Under the pieces are notes generated by a model, which made no database searches, had not been told where the DNA came from, and saw only the letters and a program-made list of their open reading frames with translations. From Microbacterium sp. C5A9 (GTDB lineage: Bacteria; Actinomycetota; Actinomycetes; Actinomycetales; Microbacteriaceae): 64,000 nucleotides of DNA. The stretch covers positions 620,001-684,000 of the forward strand of contig NZ_JABXGD010000001.1 of the NCBI RefSeq assembly GCF_022627955.1. The letters are read 5' to 3'. A program made the translations under genes and the position numbers. Of this stretch, positions 44,856-53,052 are shown one piece after another (the first letter of the stretch is position 1; every line of letters starts with the position of its first letter).

Positions 44856-45697
44856 GCCGGCTCCGGATCGTGCACCGCACGGGTTTCCGCTACGAGCAGC
44901 CGGCGACGGCGTCGTACAACGAGGCGCGGATGCTGCCGCACTCGCGTGAGGGACAGTTCGTGCTGCAGGCGACGCTCGACATCTCGCCGACCGCGACGCA
45001 GCATTCGTATGCGGACTACTGGGACACGCGGGTCTCGACGTTCGAGGTGCTCACACCTCATCAGGAGCTCTCGGTGACGGCGACCAGCGTCGTCGACGTC
45101 AGGCCGCTGCCGCATGCGGGCCCCGGGATCGACTGGGATGAGCTCGCCGCGCGGATCGGGCAGTCGCTCAGCCTCGCCGAATGCGTGACGCAGACACCCG
45201 CGACCGCGCCGGACGAGGAGATGCACGAGCTCGCGCTGCGGATCGAGGCCGAGGGCGGCGGGGTCGACGAGACGGCCTTCGAGATCTGCCGGACGGTCGG
45301 GGAGGCGATGGAGTATCGCAGCGGCGTGACCGGGGTGAGCTCCACGGCGCGCGATGCGTGGCCCGCGCGGTCTGGCGTCTGCCAGGACATCGCGCACGTC
45401 GCGCTCGGCGTGCTGCGGGCGGCGGGGATCCCCGCGCGCTACGTGTCGGGCTACCTGCACCCCGACCCGACGGCCGCGATCGGGCAGTCGGTGACGGGGG
45501 AGTCGCACGCCTGGGTGGAGTGGTACTCCGGCGAATGGCGCGGCTACGATCCGACCAACCTGGTCGAGGTGGGGGAGTCGCACGTCTACGTCGGGCACGG
45601 GCGCGACTATGCCGATGTCGCTCCGTTGCGCGGCGTGTACGCCGGCCCGAGTGCATCCGAGCTGTTCGTCTCGGTCGAGGTCACGCGGCTGGGATGA
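44852..45697 (+). CDS. Transglutaminase-like cysteine peptidase family protein
   Basis: 281 residues. The N-terminal bacterial transglutaminase beta domain starts with RIVHRTGFRYEQPATASYNEA split around residue 15; the papain-like core has Cys177 (SGVCQDIAHV), His219 (GESHAWVEWY) and Asp233 (GYDPTNL). Such enzymes cleave or transfer amide bonds and are predicted to undo or trim the product of the upstream ligase. The GTG start overlaps the alpha-E stop as GTGA. No signal peptide. Confidence 0.92.
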   Translation: MSRLRIVHRTGFRYEQPATASYNEARMLPHSREGQFVLQATLDISPTATQHSYADYWDTRVSTFEVLTPHQELSVTATSVVDVRPLPHAGPGIDWDELAARIGQSLSLAECVTQTPATAPDEEMHELALRIEAEGGGVDETAFEICRTVGEAMEYRSGVTGVSSTARDAWPARSGVCQDIAHVALGVLRAAGIPARYVSGYLHPDPTAAIGQSVTGESHAWVEWYSGEWRGYDPTNLVEVGESHVYVGHGRDYADVAPLRGVYAGPSASELFVSVEVTRLG

Positions 45698-45745
45698 ACC
45701 GGGATCATGGTCGGGTGAGACTCGCCGGTGGGGAAGAATGAGACG

Positions 45746-46255
45746 ATGACGGATGCTTCGATCGAGCGCGAGACGCTCACCTGGGACGGCTTCGGATCCG
45801 CGACGCGAGATCTCGCGCGCCGCATCCTCGACAGCGGCTTCGTGCCGGAGGTCGTGGTCGCGATCGCCCGCGGCGGGCTGCTGCCGGCCGGCGCGATCGC
45901 CTATGGTCTCGGTGCCAAGAACTGCGGCGCGATCAACGTCGAGTTCTACACCGGCATCGGCACGGTGCTCGATGCCCCCGAGGTGTTGCCGCCCGAGCTC
46001 GACATGGCGTACCTCGACGGCCGACGGGTGCTGCTCGTCGACGACGTCGCCGACTCGGGGCGCACCCTCGCGCTGGCCGTGCAGCTGCTGAAGGACAAGG
46101 GCGCCGATGTGCGCTCCGTCACGATCTACACGAAGCCGTCGACGATCATCCAGCCCGACTACGCGTGGAAGGACACCGACCTCTGGATCAACTTCCCGTG
46201 GTCGTTCCAGGGCACCGTGCGCGAAGAGGATCTCGGGCTCGCACCCAGCGCCTGA
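45746..46255 (+). CDS. Phosphoribosyltransferase
   Basis: 169 residues, type I PRT fold. VLLVDDVADSGRTLALAVQ is the PRPP-binding motif at residues ~94-112, and VVVAIARGGLLPAGAIAYGL the N-terminal PRT loop. The C-terminal YAWKDTDLWINFPWSF hood resembles xanthine/guanine PRTs of actinobacteria. Likely purine salvage; the base is unknown. The ATG at 45746 is used because GGGGAAG lies about 9 bases upstream. Convergent with the ligase gene, 7 bases apart. Confidence 0.82.
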   Translation: MTDASIERETLTWDGFGSATRDLARRILDSGFVPEVVVAIARGGLLPAGAIAYGLGAKNCGAINVEFYTGIGTVLDAPEVLPPELDMAYLDGRRVLLVDDVADSGRTLALAVQLLKDKGADVRSVTIYTKPSTIIQPDYAWKDTDLWINFPWSFQGTVREEDLGLAPSA

Positions 46256-46262
46256 CCTGGCC

Positions 46263-47786
46263 TCAGCCGCGCAGCAGCGATCGCAGGGTCTGGATCGTGT
46301 CGGCACCCGACGGGGTCTTGTCGGGGCGGTATCCCTTCACCCGGGCGAACCGCAGCGCGATGCCGCCGGGGTAGCGGGGTGACTTCTGCACGCCGTCGAT
46401 GGCGATCTCGACCACGAACTCGGGGCGCAGGAACACGGTGCTCTGCGTACGCCGTGTCTCCAGCGGCGGAAAGCTCTCGGTCTGCCAGCGCAGCAGCTCG
46501 TCGGTGAGTCCCTTGAAGGTCTTGCCGACCATCACGAAGCCGCCCGGTTCGCCGAACTCGCCCTCAGGGTCGAGCGCGCCGAGATGGAGGTTCGACAGCC
46601 ACGCCTGCCGGCGCCCCGACCCCCACTCGGCCGCGAGCACGACCAGGTCGTAGGTCAGCACCGGTTTGACCTTGACCCAGGACTTGCCACGCCGCCCGGC
46701 GGAGTACGGAGCGTCGATCCCCTTGACGAGCACGCCCTCGTGCCCCGCCGCCAGTGCGTCGCGGGACAGCTGTTCGGCGGCTGCGGGGTCGTCGGTGACG
46801 ATGCCGGGCATGCGCCACTCGCCGGCCACGCGCTCGAGCTCTGCCAGGCGGGTCGAGAGAGGCTCGTCGAGCAGGTCGCGCCCGTCGACGTGAAGCACAT
46901 CGAAGAACCAGGGGCGCAGCACCAGATCGCGCGAGACGTCGGCGCCGAATCGCGACATCGTCTCCTGGAAGGGCCGAGGACCGCCGTCTTCGTCGAGCGA
47001 CAGGGTCTCGCCGTCGAGGATCAGGTCGTGAGCAGGCAGCGAACGCACGATCTCGACCAGCTCCGGCACACGGTGCGTGATGTCGGCCAGGCTTCGGGTG
47101 AAGACGCCGACCTCATCGCCGTGGCGGTGGACCTGGATGCGCGCGCCGTCGAGCTTGTACTCGACCGATGCGATTCCGGTGACCTCGAGCGCGGCGGACG
47201 GCGTCGACGCGGTCGAGGCGAGCATCGGCAGCACGGGACGGCCGACCACCAGGCCGACGGACTCGAGTTCGGACGCGGTGCCGGTGAGGGCGATCACGGC
47301 GGTGTCGCCGAGGTCGCCCGACAGCATCGCCGCTCGTCGCACGGAGGCCGCAGGGCGATCCGCGGCGCGGGCTATCGCGTCGAGCAGCACACCGCCCAGA
47401 GCGCCCGTGCGCAGCTCGCCCAGCATCGCGCGCGACAGGAAGTCCCACTCCGGCGCGGTCGCCCGGGAGGCGAGGCCGGAGAGGAGATCGTTCCGCGCGG
47501 TCGCCGACCCCGATCCCGATGTGCGGGCCAGCGTCTCGAACGCCGCGTCGACGTCTCCGATCGACAGCGAGGGTTCCCCGGCATGCGTCACCTCGAGGGC
47601 GGAGACCCCGCGCCAGCCCACGCCCAGGCGTCCCTGGCGCGGTGTCGCGAGGAGCAGCCCGACGAGGGCGGGGACGTCGTCCGCGTCCGCGCGCGCCAGC
47701 AGCCGCGAGAGTGCATCGATCTTGGCGAGGCGCGATGCGGTGGCGGCGACCTCTTCAGCGGTGGAGACGAGCTCCGAGAGCAACAT
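46263..47786 (-). CDS. ATP-dependent DNA ligase (actinobacterial LigB type)
   Basis: 507 residues, the same length as mycobacterial LigB. An N-terminal DNA-binding domain (~1-190) is followed by the nucleotidyltransferase core with the active-site Lys211 in EYKLDGARIQVHR, then LILDGETLSLDEDG, GHEGVLVKG (motif IV) and KSWVKVKP (motif V), and an OB fold ending in RFARVKGYRPDKT. It seals nicks using ATP, probably as an accessory to the NAD-dependent LigA. The start at 47786 gives the expected N terminus. Single gene. Confidence 0.9.
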   Translation of the reverse strand: MLLSELVSTAEEVAATASRLAKIDALSRLLARADADDVPALVGLLLATPRQGRLGVGWRGVSALEVTHAGEPSLSIGDVDAAFETLARTSGSGSATARNDLLSGLASRATAPEWDFLSRAMLGELRTGALGGVLLDAIARAADRPAASVRRAAMLSGDLGDTAVIALTGTASELESVGLVVGRPVLPMLASTASTPSAALEVTGIASVEYKLDGARIQVHRHGDEVGVFTRSLADITHRVPELVEIVRSLPAHDLILDGETLSLDEDGGPRPFQETMSRFGADVSRDLVLRPWFFDVLHVDGRDLLDEPLSTRLAELERVAGEWRMPGIVTDDPAAAEQLSRDALAAGHEGVLVKGIDAPYSAGRRGKSWVKVKPVLTYDLVVLAAEWGSGRRQAWLSNLHLGALDPEGEFGEPGGFVMVGKTFKGLTDELLRWQTESFPPLETRRTQSTVFLRPEFVVEIAIDGVQKSPRYPGGIALRFARVKGYRPDKTPSGADTIQTLRSLLRG

Positions 47787-47865
47787 GCATGCAGTCTCGC
47801 ACCGGCATCCGACATCGGCGACGGCCTTGCGTCCGCCCTTCCCGTCGCAGTAGGTGCGCGCGGAC

Positions 47866-48636
47866 TCAGCGTCCGCGGAACTCCGGCGTCCTCTTCTGCT
47901 GGAAGGCCGCGAAGCCCTCGCGATAGTCGTCCGTGTCGCAGAGCGCGGCCTGTGCGGCGTTCTCGATGTCGACCGCCTCCCACAGCGCGAGACGCTCGTC
48001 GCGGATCCTCGCGACCAGCTGCTTGCTCGCGAGGAAGGCCGCGGTGGCGCCGCGGGCGGCGGCGGCCGCGGCATCCGTCGTGGTCTGCACCACCTCGTCG
48101 TCGGGGAGAACCCGCGAGAACAGCCCGGACGCCACCGCCTCCGTGCCGCTCATCAGGCGTCCGGTGTAGATGAGGTCGAGTGTCTTGTGCGCGCCGAGCC
48201 GCTCGACGAAGAGGGCGTGCCCGCCCGAGTCGAGGGTCGCACCCAGCGCGGCGAACGGCGAGCCGATCTTCGCCGATTCCGCGACGTACACGACGTCGGT
48301 GGCGATGAGCAGTCCCAGCCCGACTCCCAGGCAGGCGCCGTGCGCGACCGCGAAGGTCGGGGCGGGGAAGCGCGACATCCGCTGCAGCAGCGGCGTCACG
48401 AGGCCGCCGAGGTATCCGATCACGTCGTCGTCGCGCGGGTCGACGCCCGAGATGTCGCGGCCCGCGCAGAACGCTCGCCCCTCACCCCGCAGCACGAGCG
48501 CGCGCACTCCGGCCGCCTCGGCCTCGTCGTACGCATGACCGAGATCGCGGAGGGCCTGCTCGTCGAGCGAATTCCGCTTCGCGGGCGCGTCGAGCACGAC
48601 GGTCGCGACGTCGTCGTCGATGGCGAGATCGATCAT
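47866..48636 (-). CDS. paaG: Enoyl-CoA hydratase/isomerase, probable 1,2-epoxyphenylacetyl-CoA isomerase
   Basis: 256 residues of the crotonase fold. GEGRAFCAGRDISGVD forms the first oxyanion-hole segment and AHGACLGVGLGLLIATDVV the second. An Asp in GATLDSGGH sits where PaaG isomerases have their catalytic Asp, and the usual hydratase Glu is missing, which favours isomerase. PaaG turns the epoxide made by PaaABCE into an oxepin. It lies 10 bases downstream of paaE as the last gene of the operon. Confidence 0.85.
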   Translation of the reverse strand: MIDLAIDDDVATVVLDAPAKRNSLDEQALRDLGHAYDEAEAAGVRALVLRGEGRAFCAGRDISGVDPRDDDVIGYLGGLVTPLLQRMSRFPAPTFAVAHGACLGVGLGLLIATDVVYVAESAKIGSPFAALGATLDSGGHALFVERLGAHKTLDLIYTGRLMSGTEAVASGLFSRVLPDDEVVQTTTDAAAAAARGATAAFLASKQLVARIRDERLALWEAVDIENAAQAALCDTDDYREGFAAFQQKRTPEFRGR

Positions 48637-48646
48637 CGGATGCTCC

Positions 48647-49825
48647 TCAGACGTCGTAGTCGACCACGATACGGTCGCTCGTCGGGTGGGACTGACAGGT
48701 CAGCACGTAGCCGCGCTCGAGTTCGTCGGGTTCGAGCGCGTAGTTCTCGGTCATGGTGACGCTGCCCTCGATGACCCGGGCGCGACACGTGCCGCACACA
48801 CCGCCGGCGCACGCGAACGGAGCATCGGGCCGCACCCGCAGCGCCGCGTTCAGCACCGACTCGTGCGCGTCGACCGGGCTCTCGACCGTCGAGGAGACGC
48901 CGTCGAGGTTCACCTCGATGCGGATCGTCTTCTCGCCCGCTCGCACCTCGACCGGACGCGCCGCACGCACCGGCTCATCGCCGGTCGTGAAGAGCTCGAA
49001 ACGGATGTGCTCCCGCGGCACCCCCACGTCGGCGAGCACCTCACGGCACAGGTCGACGAGCGAGAGCGGTCCGCACAGGAACCACTCGTCGACGTCGGCC
49101 GGGTCGATGAGCATGCCCAGGATGGTGCGCAGCTTCTCGTCGTCGATGCGCCCCGACAGCACGGGGGCCGTGCGCTGCTCGCGCGAGAGCACGTGGTGCA
49201 GGGTCAGGCGCGTCGGATATCGGTCCTTCAGATCGGCGAGATCCTCGAGGAACATCACGTCGAGCGTCGACCGGTTCGTGTACAGGAGCGTGAAGCGGGA
49301 CGTCTCGGAGCGCGTGAGCACGGTGTGCGCGAGAGCCATCAGCGGGGTGATCCCCGAGCCCGCGGCGATCCCGACGACATGGCGGTGATCGAGGTCGTCG
49401 AGGCCCGACGTGAACGTCCCCTGCGGGCTCATCACGTCGATCTCGAATCCGGCGTGCAGGCCCGTCTGCGCCCAGGTGGAGAAGAGCCCGCCCTCGTCGC
49501 GCTTCACGGCCACGCTGAGTCGCGTCGGCATGCCCGCCGCGATCTGCGCATCCGTGCGGTGCTCGGGCGCGCGGCACAGCGAGTACGAGCGGCGCACCTC
49601 GGTGCCCTCGAGAGTCGTCCGCAGCGCCACGTACTGCCCGGGCAGGTGGTCGTAGTCGTCGGCGAGCTCGGCGGGGACGGTGAACGTCACCTCGACGGAG
49701 TCGTCGGTGAGCCGCCGGACCTCCTCGACGGCGAGGGTGTGGAAGCGGGCGCGCTTCTTCGAGGTCGACGCGGCGGGGCGCGGCGTGACCGCCGGCGTGG
49801 GGCCGGACACGGCGAACAGCGACAT
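48647..49825 (-). CDS. paaE: Phenylacetyl-CoA epoxidase reductase subunit
   Basis: 392 residues. An N-terminal ferredoxin-reductase part binds FAD (RRSYSLCRAP) and NAD(P)H (GIAAGSGITPLMALAHTVL). The C-terminal domain is a plant-type 2Fe-2S ferredoxin (FACAGGVCGTCRARV plus a fourth Cys in VLTCQSHP). It passes electrons from NADPH to the di-iron oxygenase PaaA. The ATG at 49825 shares one base with the paaD stop (TGATG). Confidence 0.94.
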   Translation of the reverse strand: MSLFAVSGPTPAVTPRPAASTSKKRARFHTLAVEEVRRLTDDSVEVTFTVPAELADDYDHLPGQYVALRTTLEGTEVRRSYSLCRAPEHRTDAQIAAGMPTRLSVAVKRDEGGLFSTWAQTGLHAGFEIDVMSPQGTFTSGLDDLDHRHVVGIAAGSGITPLMALAHTVLTRSETSRFTLLYTNRSTLDVMFLEDLADLKDRYPTRLTLHHVLSREQRTAPVLSGRIDDEKLRTILGMLIDPADVDEWFLCGPLSLVDLCREVLADVGVPREHIRFELFTTGDEPVRAARPVEVRAGEKTIRIEVNLDGVSSTVESPVDAHESVLNAALRVRPDAPFACAGGVCGTCRARVIEGSVTMTENYALEPDELERGYVLTCQSHPTSDRIVVDYDV

Positions 49826-50319
49826 CAGTGCACCTTGAAGTGATCGAAGGGCTCGAGACAGGCGCGGCATTCGAACAGCGCCTTGCACGAGGTGGAGCCG
49901 AAGCGCGAGACCTCGCGCGTGTCGAGGGATCCGCACCGCGGGCAGCGCACGCTGATGGCCAGGCGGATCGGGCCGGATGAGACGGCCGCGCGTCCGCTCG
50001 GAGGTGCGATGCCGTACTGCGACAGCTTCTGTCTGCCGGCATCCGACATCCAGTCCGTCGTCCAGGCGGGGGAGAGCACGAGGCGCACGTCGACCCGCGC
50101 GTATCCGGCCGCGGTGAGGGCCAGGATGACGTCATCGCGGATCGTGTCCATCGCCGGGCATCCGCTGTACGTCGGGGTGATCTCGACCGTGACCGTGTCG
50201 CCGTCCACCGCGACCGTGCGGAGCACGCCGAGGTCCTCGATCGTGAGCACGGGCACCTCGGGGTCGGCCACAGCCGCGGCGATGGCCCAGGCGCGGGTCT
50301 GCGAGTTCGTGATCACCAT
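49825..50319 (-). CDS. paaD: Phenylacetyl-CoA epoxidase maturation protein PaaD
   Basis: 164 residues. The N-terminal DUF59/MIP18 domain (DPEVPVLTIEDLGVLRTV, YSGCPAMDTI with its conserved Cys) belongs to Fe-S assembly factors. The C-terminal part has a Cys-rich cluster (RCPRCGS, then CKALFECRACLEPF). It is thought to help build the Fe-S or di-iron centre of the epoxidase. It overlaps paaC by 7 bases. Confidence 0.93.
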   Translation of the reverse strand: MVITNSQTRAWAIAAAVADPEVPVLTIEDLGVLRTVAVDGDTVTVEITPTYSGCPAMDTIRDDVILALTAAGYARVDVRLVLSPAWTTDWMSDAGRQKLSQYGIAPPSGRAAVSSGPIRLAISVRCPRCGSLDTREVSRFGSTSCKALFECRACLEPFDHFKVH

Positions 50320-51155
50320 GATGCTCCCGGGTGCCGTCTGGCGAGCACCTGCATCTCGGCGAGCAGGTGACCGAGCGGAGCCGCATGCGCGCCGCGTCGG
50401 CCGCCGGCGGACGAGGCTCGGACGTCGGGTGTGGTCAGCTCCGCCTCCGCGAACACGGTCTTCACGACGGCATCGAACCCCGCTCGCAGTGTCGAGGGCC
50501 GGACGGCGACGTCGCCGAGGCGGTCGATCAGCGGCTCGTCGCGGAAGAGCTCATCGACATACGGCCAGACATCGCCGAGCGCGCGGATGATCCGCCGACG
50601 CGACTCGTCGGTGCCGCCGGCGAGGCGCAGCACCCACTGCACCGCGTGGTCGCGGTGGTAGTCGACCTCTTTGAGCGACTTCTCGGCGATCGCCGCGAAG
50701 GTCTCGTCGGTGCTCGCTCGCAGCGCGGAGTAGAGCTCGAACATGAAGGTCGACACGACGAACTGCCGCGCGATCGTCTGCGCGAAGTCGCCGTTGGGCT
50801 GCTCGACGATCCAGGCGCTGCGGAACTCCGGCTCATCGCGGAAGTACGCCAGATCATCTTCGGAGCGCCCGTCGTACGAGCCCGCGAAGTGCAGGAACGA
50901 GCGCGCATGGCCGAGCAGGTCGAGCGCGATGTTGCCGAGCGCGACGTCCTCTTCGAGCTCCGGCGCGCGGGAGATCCACTCGCCGAGCTGCTGCGAGAGG
51001 ATCAGGGCGTCGTCGCCGAGCCACAGCGCGTACTCGGCGATGTCGGCGGATGCCGCGGCGGAGCCGGTTCCGGTGAGCTCCTCGCTCAGCCGCAGCTCGT
51101 CGACCGAGACGTCGCCGTGCAGGTCGCCGTGCAGGTCTGCGTGGATGTCGTTCAC
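50313..51155 (-). CDS. paaC: Phenylacetyl-CoA epoxidase structural subunit PaaC
   Basis: 280 residues of the ferritin-like fold. EYALWLGDDALILSQQLGEW, ALDLLGHARSFLHFAG and KEVDYHRDHAVQWVLRL match PaaC. The subunit forms the PaaAC core and lacks a working di-iron site. The N terminus carries an odd HGD repeat (DLHGDLHGD). It overlaps paaB by 4 bases. Confidence 0.94.
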   Translation of the reverse strand: MNDIHADLHGDLHGDVSVDELRLSEELTGTGSAAASADIAEYALWLGDDALILSQQLGEWISRAPELEEDVALGNIALDLLGHARSFLHFAGSYDGRSEDDLAYFRDEPEFRSAWIVEQPNGDFAQTIARQFVVSTFMFELYSALRASTDETFAAIAEKSLKEVDYHRDHAVQWVLRLAGGTDESRRRIIRALGDVWPYVDELFRDEPLIDRLGDVAVRPSTLRAGFDAVVKTVFAEAELTTPDVRASSAGGRRGAHAAPLGHLLAEMQVLARRHPGASW

Positions 51156-51457
51156 AGGTGCGGCACCCCTTCAGAAGCCGTGTAGTAGACGGCATGCCGA
51201 TAGTTCTTGCCGGCGGGGCTCTCGAAATAGGCGCCCTTGGCGTCGGGGTCGCTCGTCGTGATCGCGTCGGCGGGCACGGCCCAGATCGACACGCCCTCGC
51301 CCCGGCGCGTGTAGAGGTCGCGGGCGTTGCGGATCGCCATCTCGGCATCCGGAGCGTGCAGAGAGCCGACATGCACATGGCTCAGGCCGCGGTTCGCCCG
51401 GACGAAGACCTCCCAGAGGGGCCAGGGCTCGCGCTCATCGGCGCCGGGCGTCGCCAT
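51152..51457 (-). CDS. paaB: Phenylacetyl-CoA epoxidase subunit PaaB
   Basis: 101 residues. WPLWEVFVRANRGLSHVHVG followed by SLHAPDAEMAIRNARDLYTRRGEG is the PaaB signature. It bridges PaaAC units in the complex. The ATG at 51457 shares a base with the paaA stop; a GTG directly before it is an equal alternative. Confidence 0.93.
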   Translation of the reverse strand: MATPGADEREPWPLWEVFVRANRGLSHVHVGSLHAPDAEMAIRNARDLYTRRGEGVSIWAVPADAITTSDPDAKGAYFESPAGKNYRHAVYYTASEGVPHL

Positions 51458-52452
51458 CACGCCGCCGCCTTCGTCTTCGACGCCTGCTTGCGGGCGTACT
51501 CGGCCGCGGCCTCGCGCACCCAGGCGCCGTCCTCGTGCGCCGTGCGGCGGCGCTCGAGGCGCTCGGCGTTGCACGGGCCGTTGCCCCGTAGGACCTCGAA
51601 GAACTCGTCCCAGTCGATCTCGCCGATCACATACTGCCCGGTCTCCTCGTCGACGCGCAGATCGGGGTCGGGGAGCGTGACGCCCAGGATCTCGGCCTGC
51701 GGCACGAGCATCCCGACGAAGCGCTGGCGCAGCTCGTCGTTGGTGAAGCGCTTGATCTTCCACTTCATCGACTGGGCGGAGTTGGGGGACTGGTCATCCG
51801 GCGGCCCGAACATCGCCAGGCTCGGCCAGTACCAGCGGTTCACGGCATCCTGTGCCATCTGCTTCTGCTCGTCGGTGCCCTGCATCAGCGAGAGCAGGAT
51901 CTCGAATCCCTGGCGCTGGTGGAACGACTCCTCCTTGCAGACGCGCACCATCGCGCGGCCATATGGCCCGTACGAGGCCCGGCACAGCGGCACCTGGTTG
52001 CAGATCGCGGCACCGTCGACGAGCCATCCGATCGCGCCCATGTCTGCCCAGGTGGGCGTGGGGTAGTTGAAGATCGACGAGTATTTGGCCTTGCCGCTGA
52101 TGAGCTGGTCCATCATCTCGTCACGCGTGATCCCGAGGGTCTGCGCCGCGGAGTACAGGTAGAGCCCGTGCCCCGCTTCGTCCTGCACCTTGGCCATCAG
52201 GATCGCCTTGCGCTTGAGGCTCGGCGCCCGGGTGATCCAGTTGCCCTCCGGCTGCATGCCGATGATCTCGGAGTGCGCGTGCTGAGAGATCTGACGGATC
52301 AGCGTCTTGCGGTACGCGTCGGGCATCCAGTCGCGGGGCTCGATGCGCTGCTCGTTCGCGATCAGCTCATCGAACAGTCGCTCGTCGTCGGAGAGCTGGT
52401 CGTCGGCGGGCTCGCCATCGACGACGGAGAGATCTGCGGGGCTGGTCATCAT
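51457..52452 (-). CDS. paaA: Phenylacetyl-CoA epoxidase catalytic subunit PaaA
   Basis: 331 residues. The di-iron ligands lie in [16 protein letters not shown] and [14 protein letters not shown] (Glu-x2-His pairs). The enzyme makes the 1,2-epoxide of phenylacetyl-CoA with O2. It is the first gene of paaABCDE-paaG; GAGGAG lies 4 bases before the first of two tandem ATG codons. A TetR-type operator stands 26 bases upstream. Confidence 0.95.
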   Translation of the reverse strand: MMTSPADLSVVDGEPADDQLSDDERLFDELIANEQRIEPRDWMPDAYRKTLIRQISQHAHSEIIGMQPEGNWITRAPSLKRKAILMAKVQDEAGHGLYLYSAAQTLGITRDEMMDQLISGKAKYSSIFNYPTPTWADMGAIGWLVDGAAICNQVPLCRASYGPYGRAMVRVCKEESFHQRQGFEILLSLMQGTDEQKQMAQDAVNRWYWPSLAMFGPPDDQSPNSAQSMKWKIKRFTNDELRQRFVGMLVPQAEILGVTLPDPDLRVDEETGQYVIGEIDWDEFFEVLRGNGPCNAERLERRRTAHEDGAWVREAAAEYARKQASKTKAAA

Positions 52453-52477
52453 CGACTCCTCAGTGTCCGATCCTCTT

Positions 52478-52499
52478 TACTGACCGGTCGTTAGGTAAT
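52478..52499 (-). promoter_or_regulatory. TetR/PaaR-type operator upstream of paaA
   Basis: The dyad TTAC-TGACCGGTCGTTAG-GTAA has GACCGGTC (52482-52489) at its core and TTAC/GTAA ends. The GACCG/CGGTC half sites recur in the operator at 63476-63487 next to the TetR gene, so the same regulator probably binds both. Confidence 0.6.
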
Positions 52500-52536
52500 T
52501 CTGACACGGCGGTCCGCGGTGCGCAAGGCGAGCGGC

Positions 52537-52956
52537 TCAGCGCGACCGGGAGACGAGGTCGAGAAGGGCCCGCCCGTACGCCTCAGAGGGGTCGGGATGC
52601 TCGAATCGCAGGGTCTCTCCGGCGATCTCGACCTCGACGACGAACGCGTCGGGCAGACGTGTGAGCGCGCGGAACGTGCCTCGCAGCAGCTCGCGCAGCT
52701 GGTCTTCCCGCGGGAGCCAGACCGCGTCGGCGAGCGTGACGGCATCGAGAGCCCATTCGGTCGTGCCGTTGAACGCGAGGTCCGTGCCGCTCGGCGTCTG
52801 CCGCGCTTCGATCGTCATCCCACTCACCGTGAACACATCGGCCTCGGCTTCGAGCTCGACCTCGTCGGGCAGGTCGAGCTGGAAGCGGTCGCCCTCGGCC
52901 GGATGCCACGCGAGTCCGGCGTCGCGCAGGGATACGGCCAGTTCTCGGGTGATCAT
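52537..52956 (-). CDS. Hypothetical protein of 139 residues
   Basis: MITRELAVSLRDAGLAWHPA opens a soluble, acidic alpha/beta protein with no recognised motif, signal or membrane segment. Codon use matches the neighbours and the frame is clean. It is divergent from the RecQ gene and lies on the same strand as, but 84 bases upstream of paaA's operator region does not cover it. No function is proposed. Confidence 0.6.
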   Translation of the reverse strand: MITRELAVSLRDAGLAWHPAEGDRFQLDLPDEVELEAEADVFTVSGMTIEARQTPSGTDLAFNGTTEWALDAVTLADAVWLPREDQLRELLRGTFRALTRLPDAFVVEVEIAGETLRFEHPDPSEAYGRALLDLVSRSR

Positions 52957-53052
52957 CTCTCCACGCTAGACGACGTGATCGGGGCGCGGGGCGGCGTTCC
53001 GCCTGTGGATGAACGGCTCCCGTGTGTCGGCGGCCTGGGGCAGAGTGGAGGC

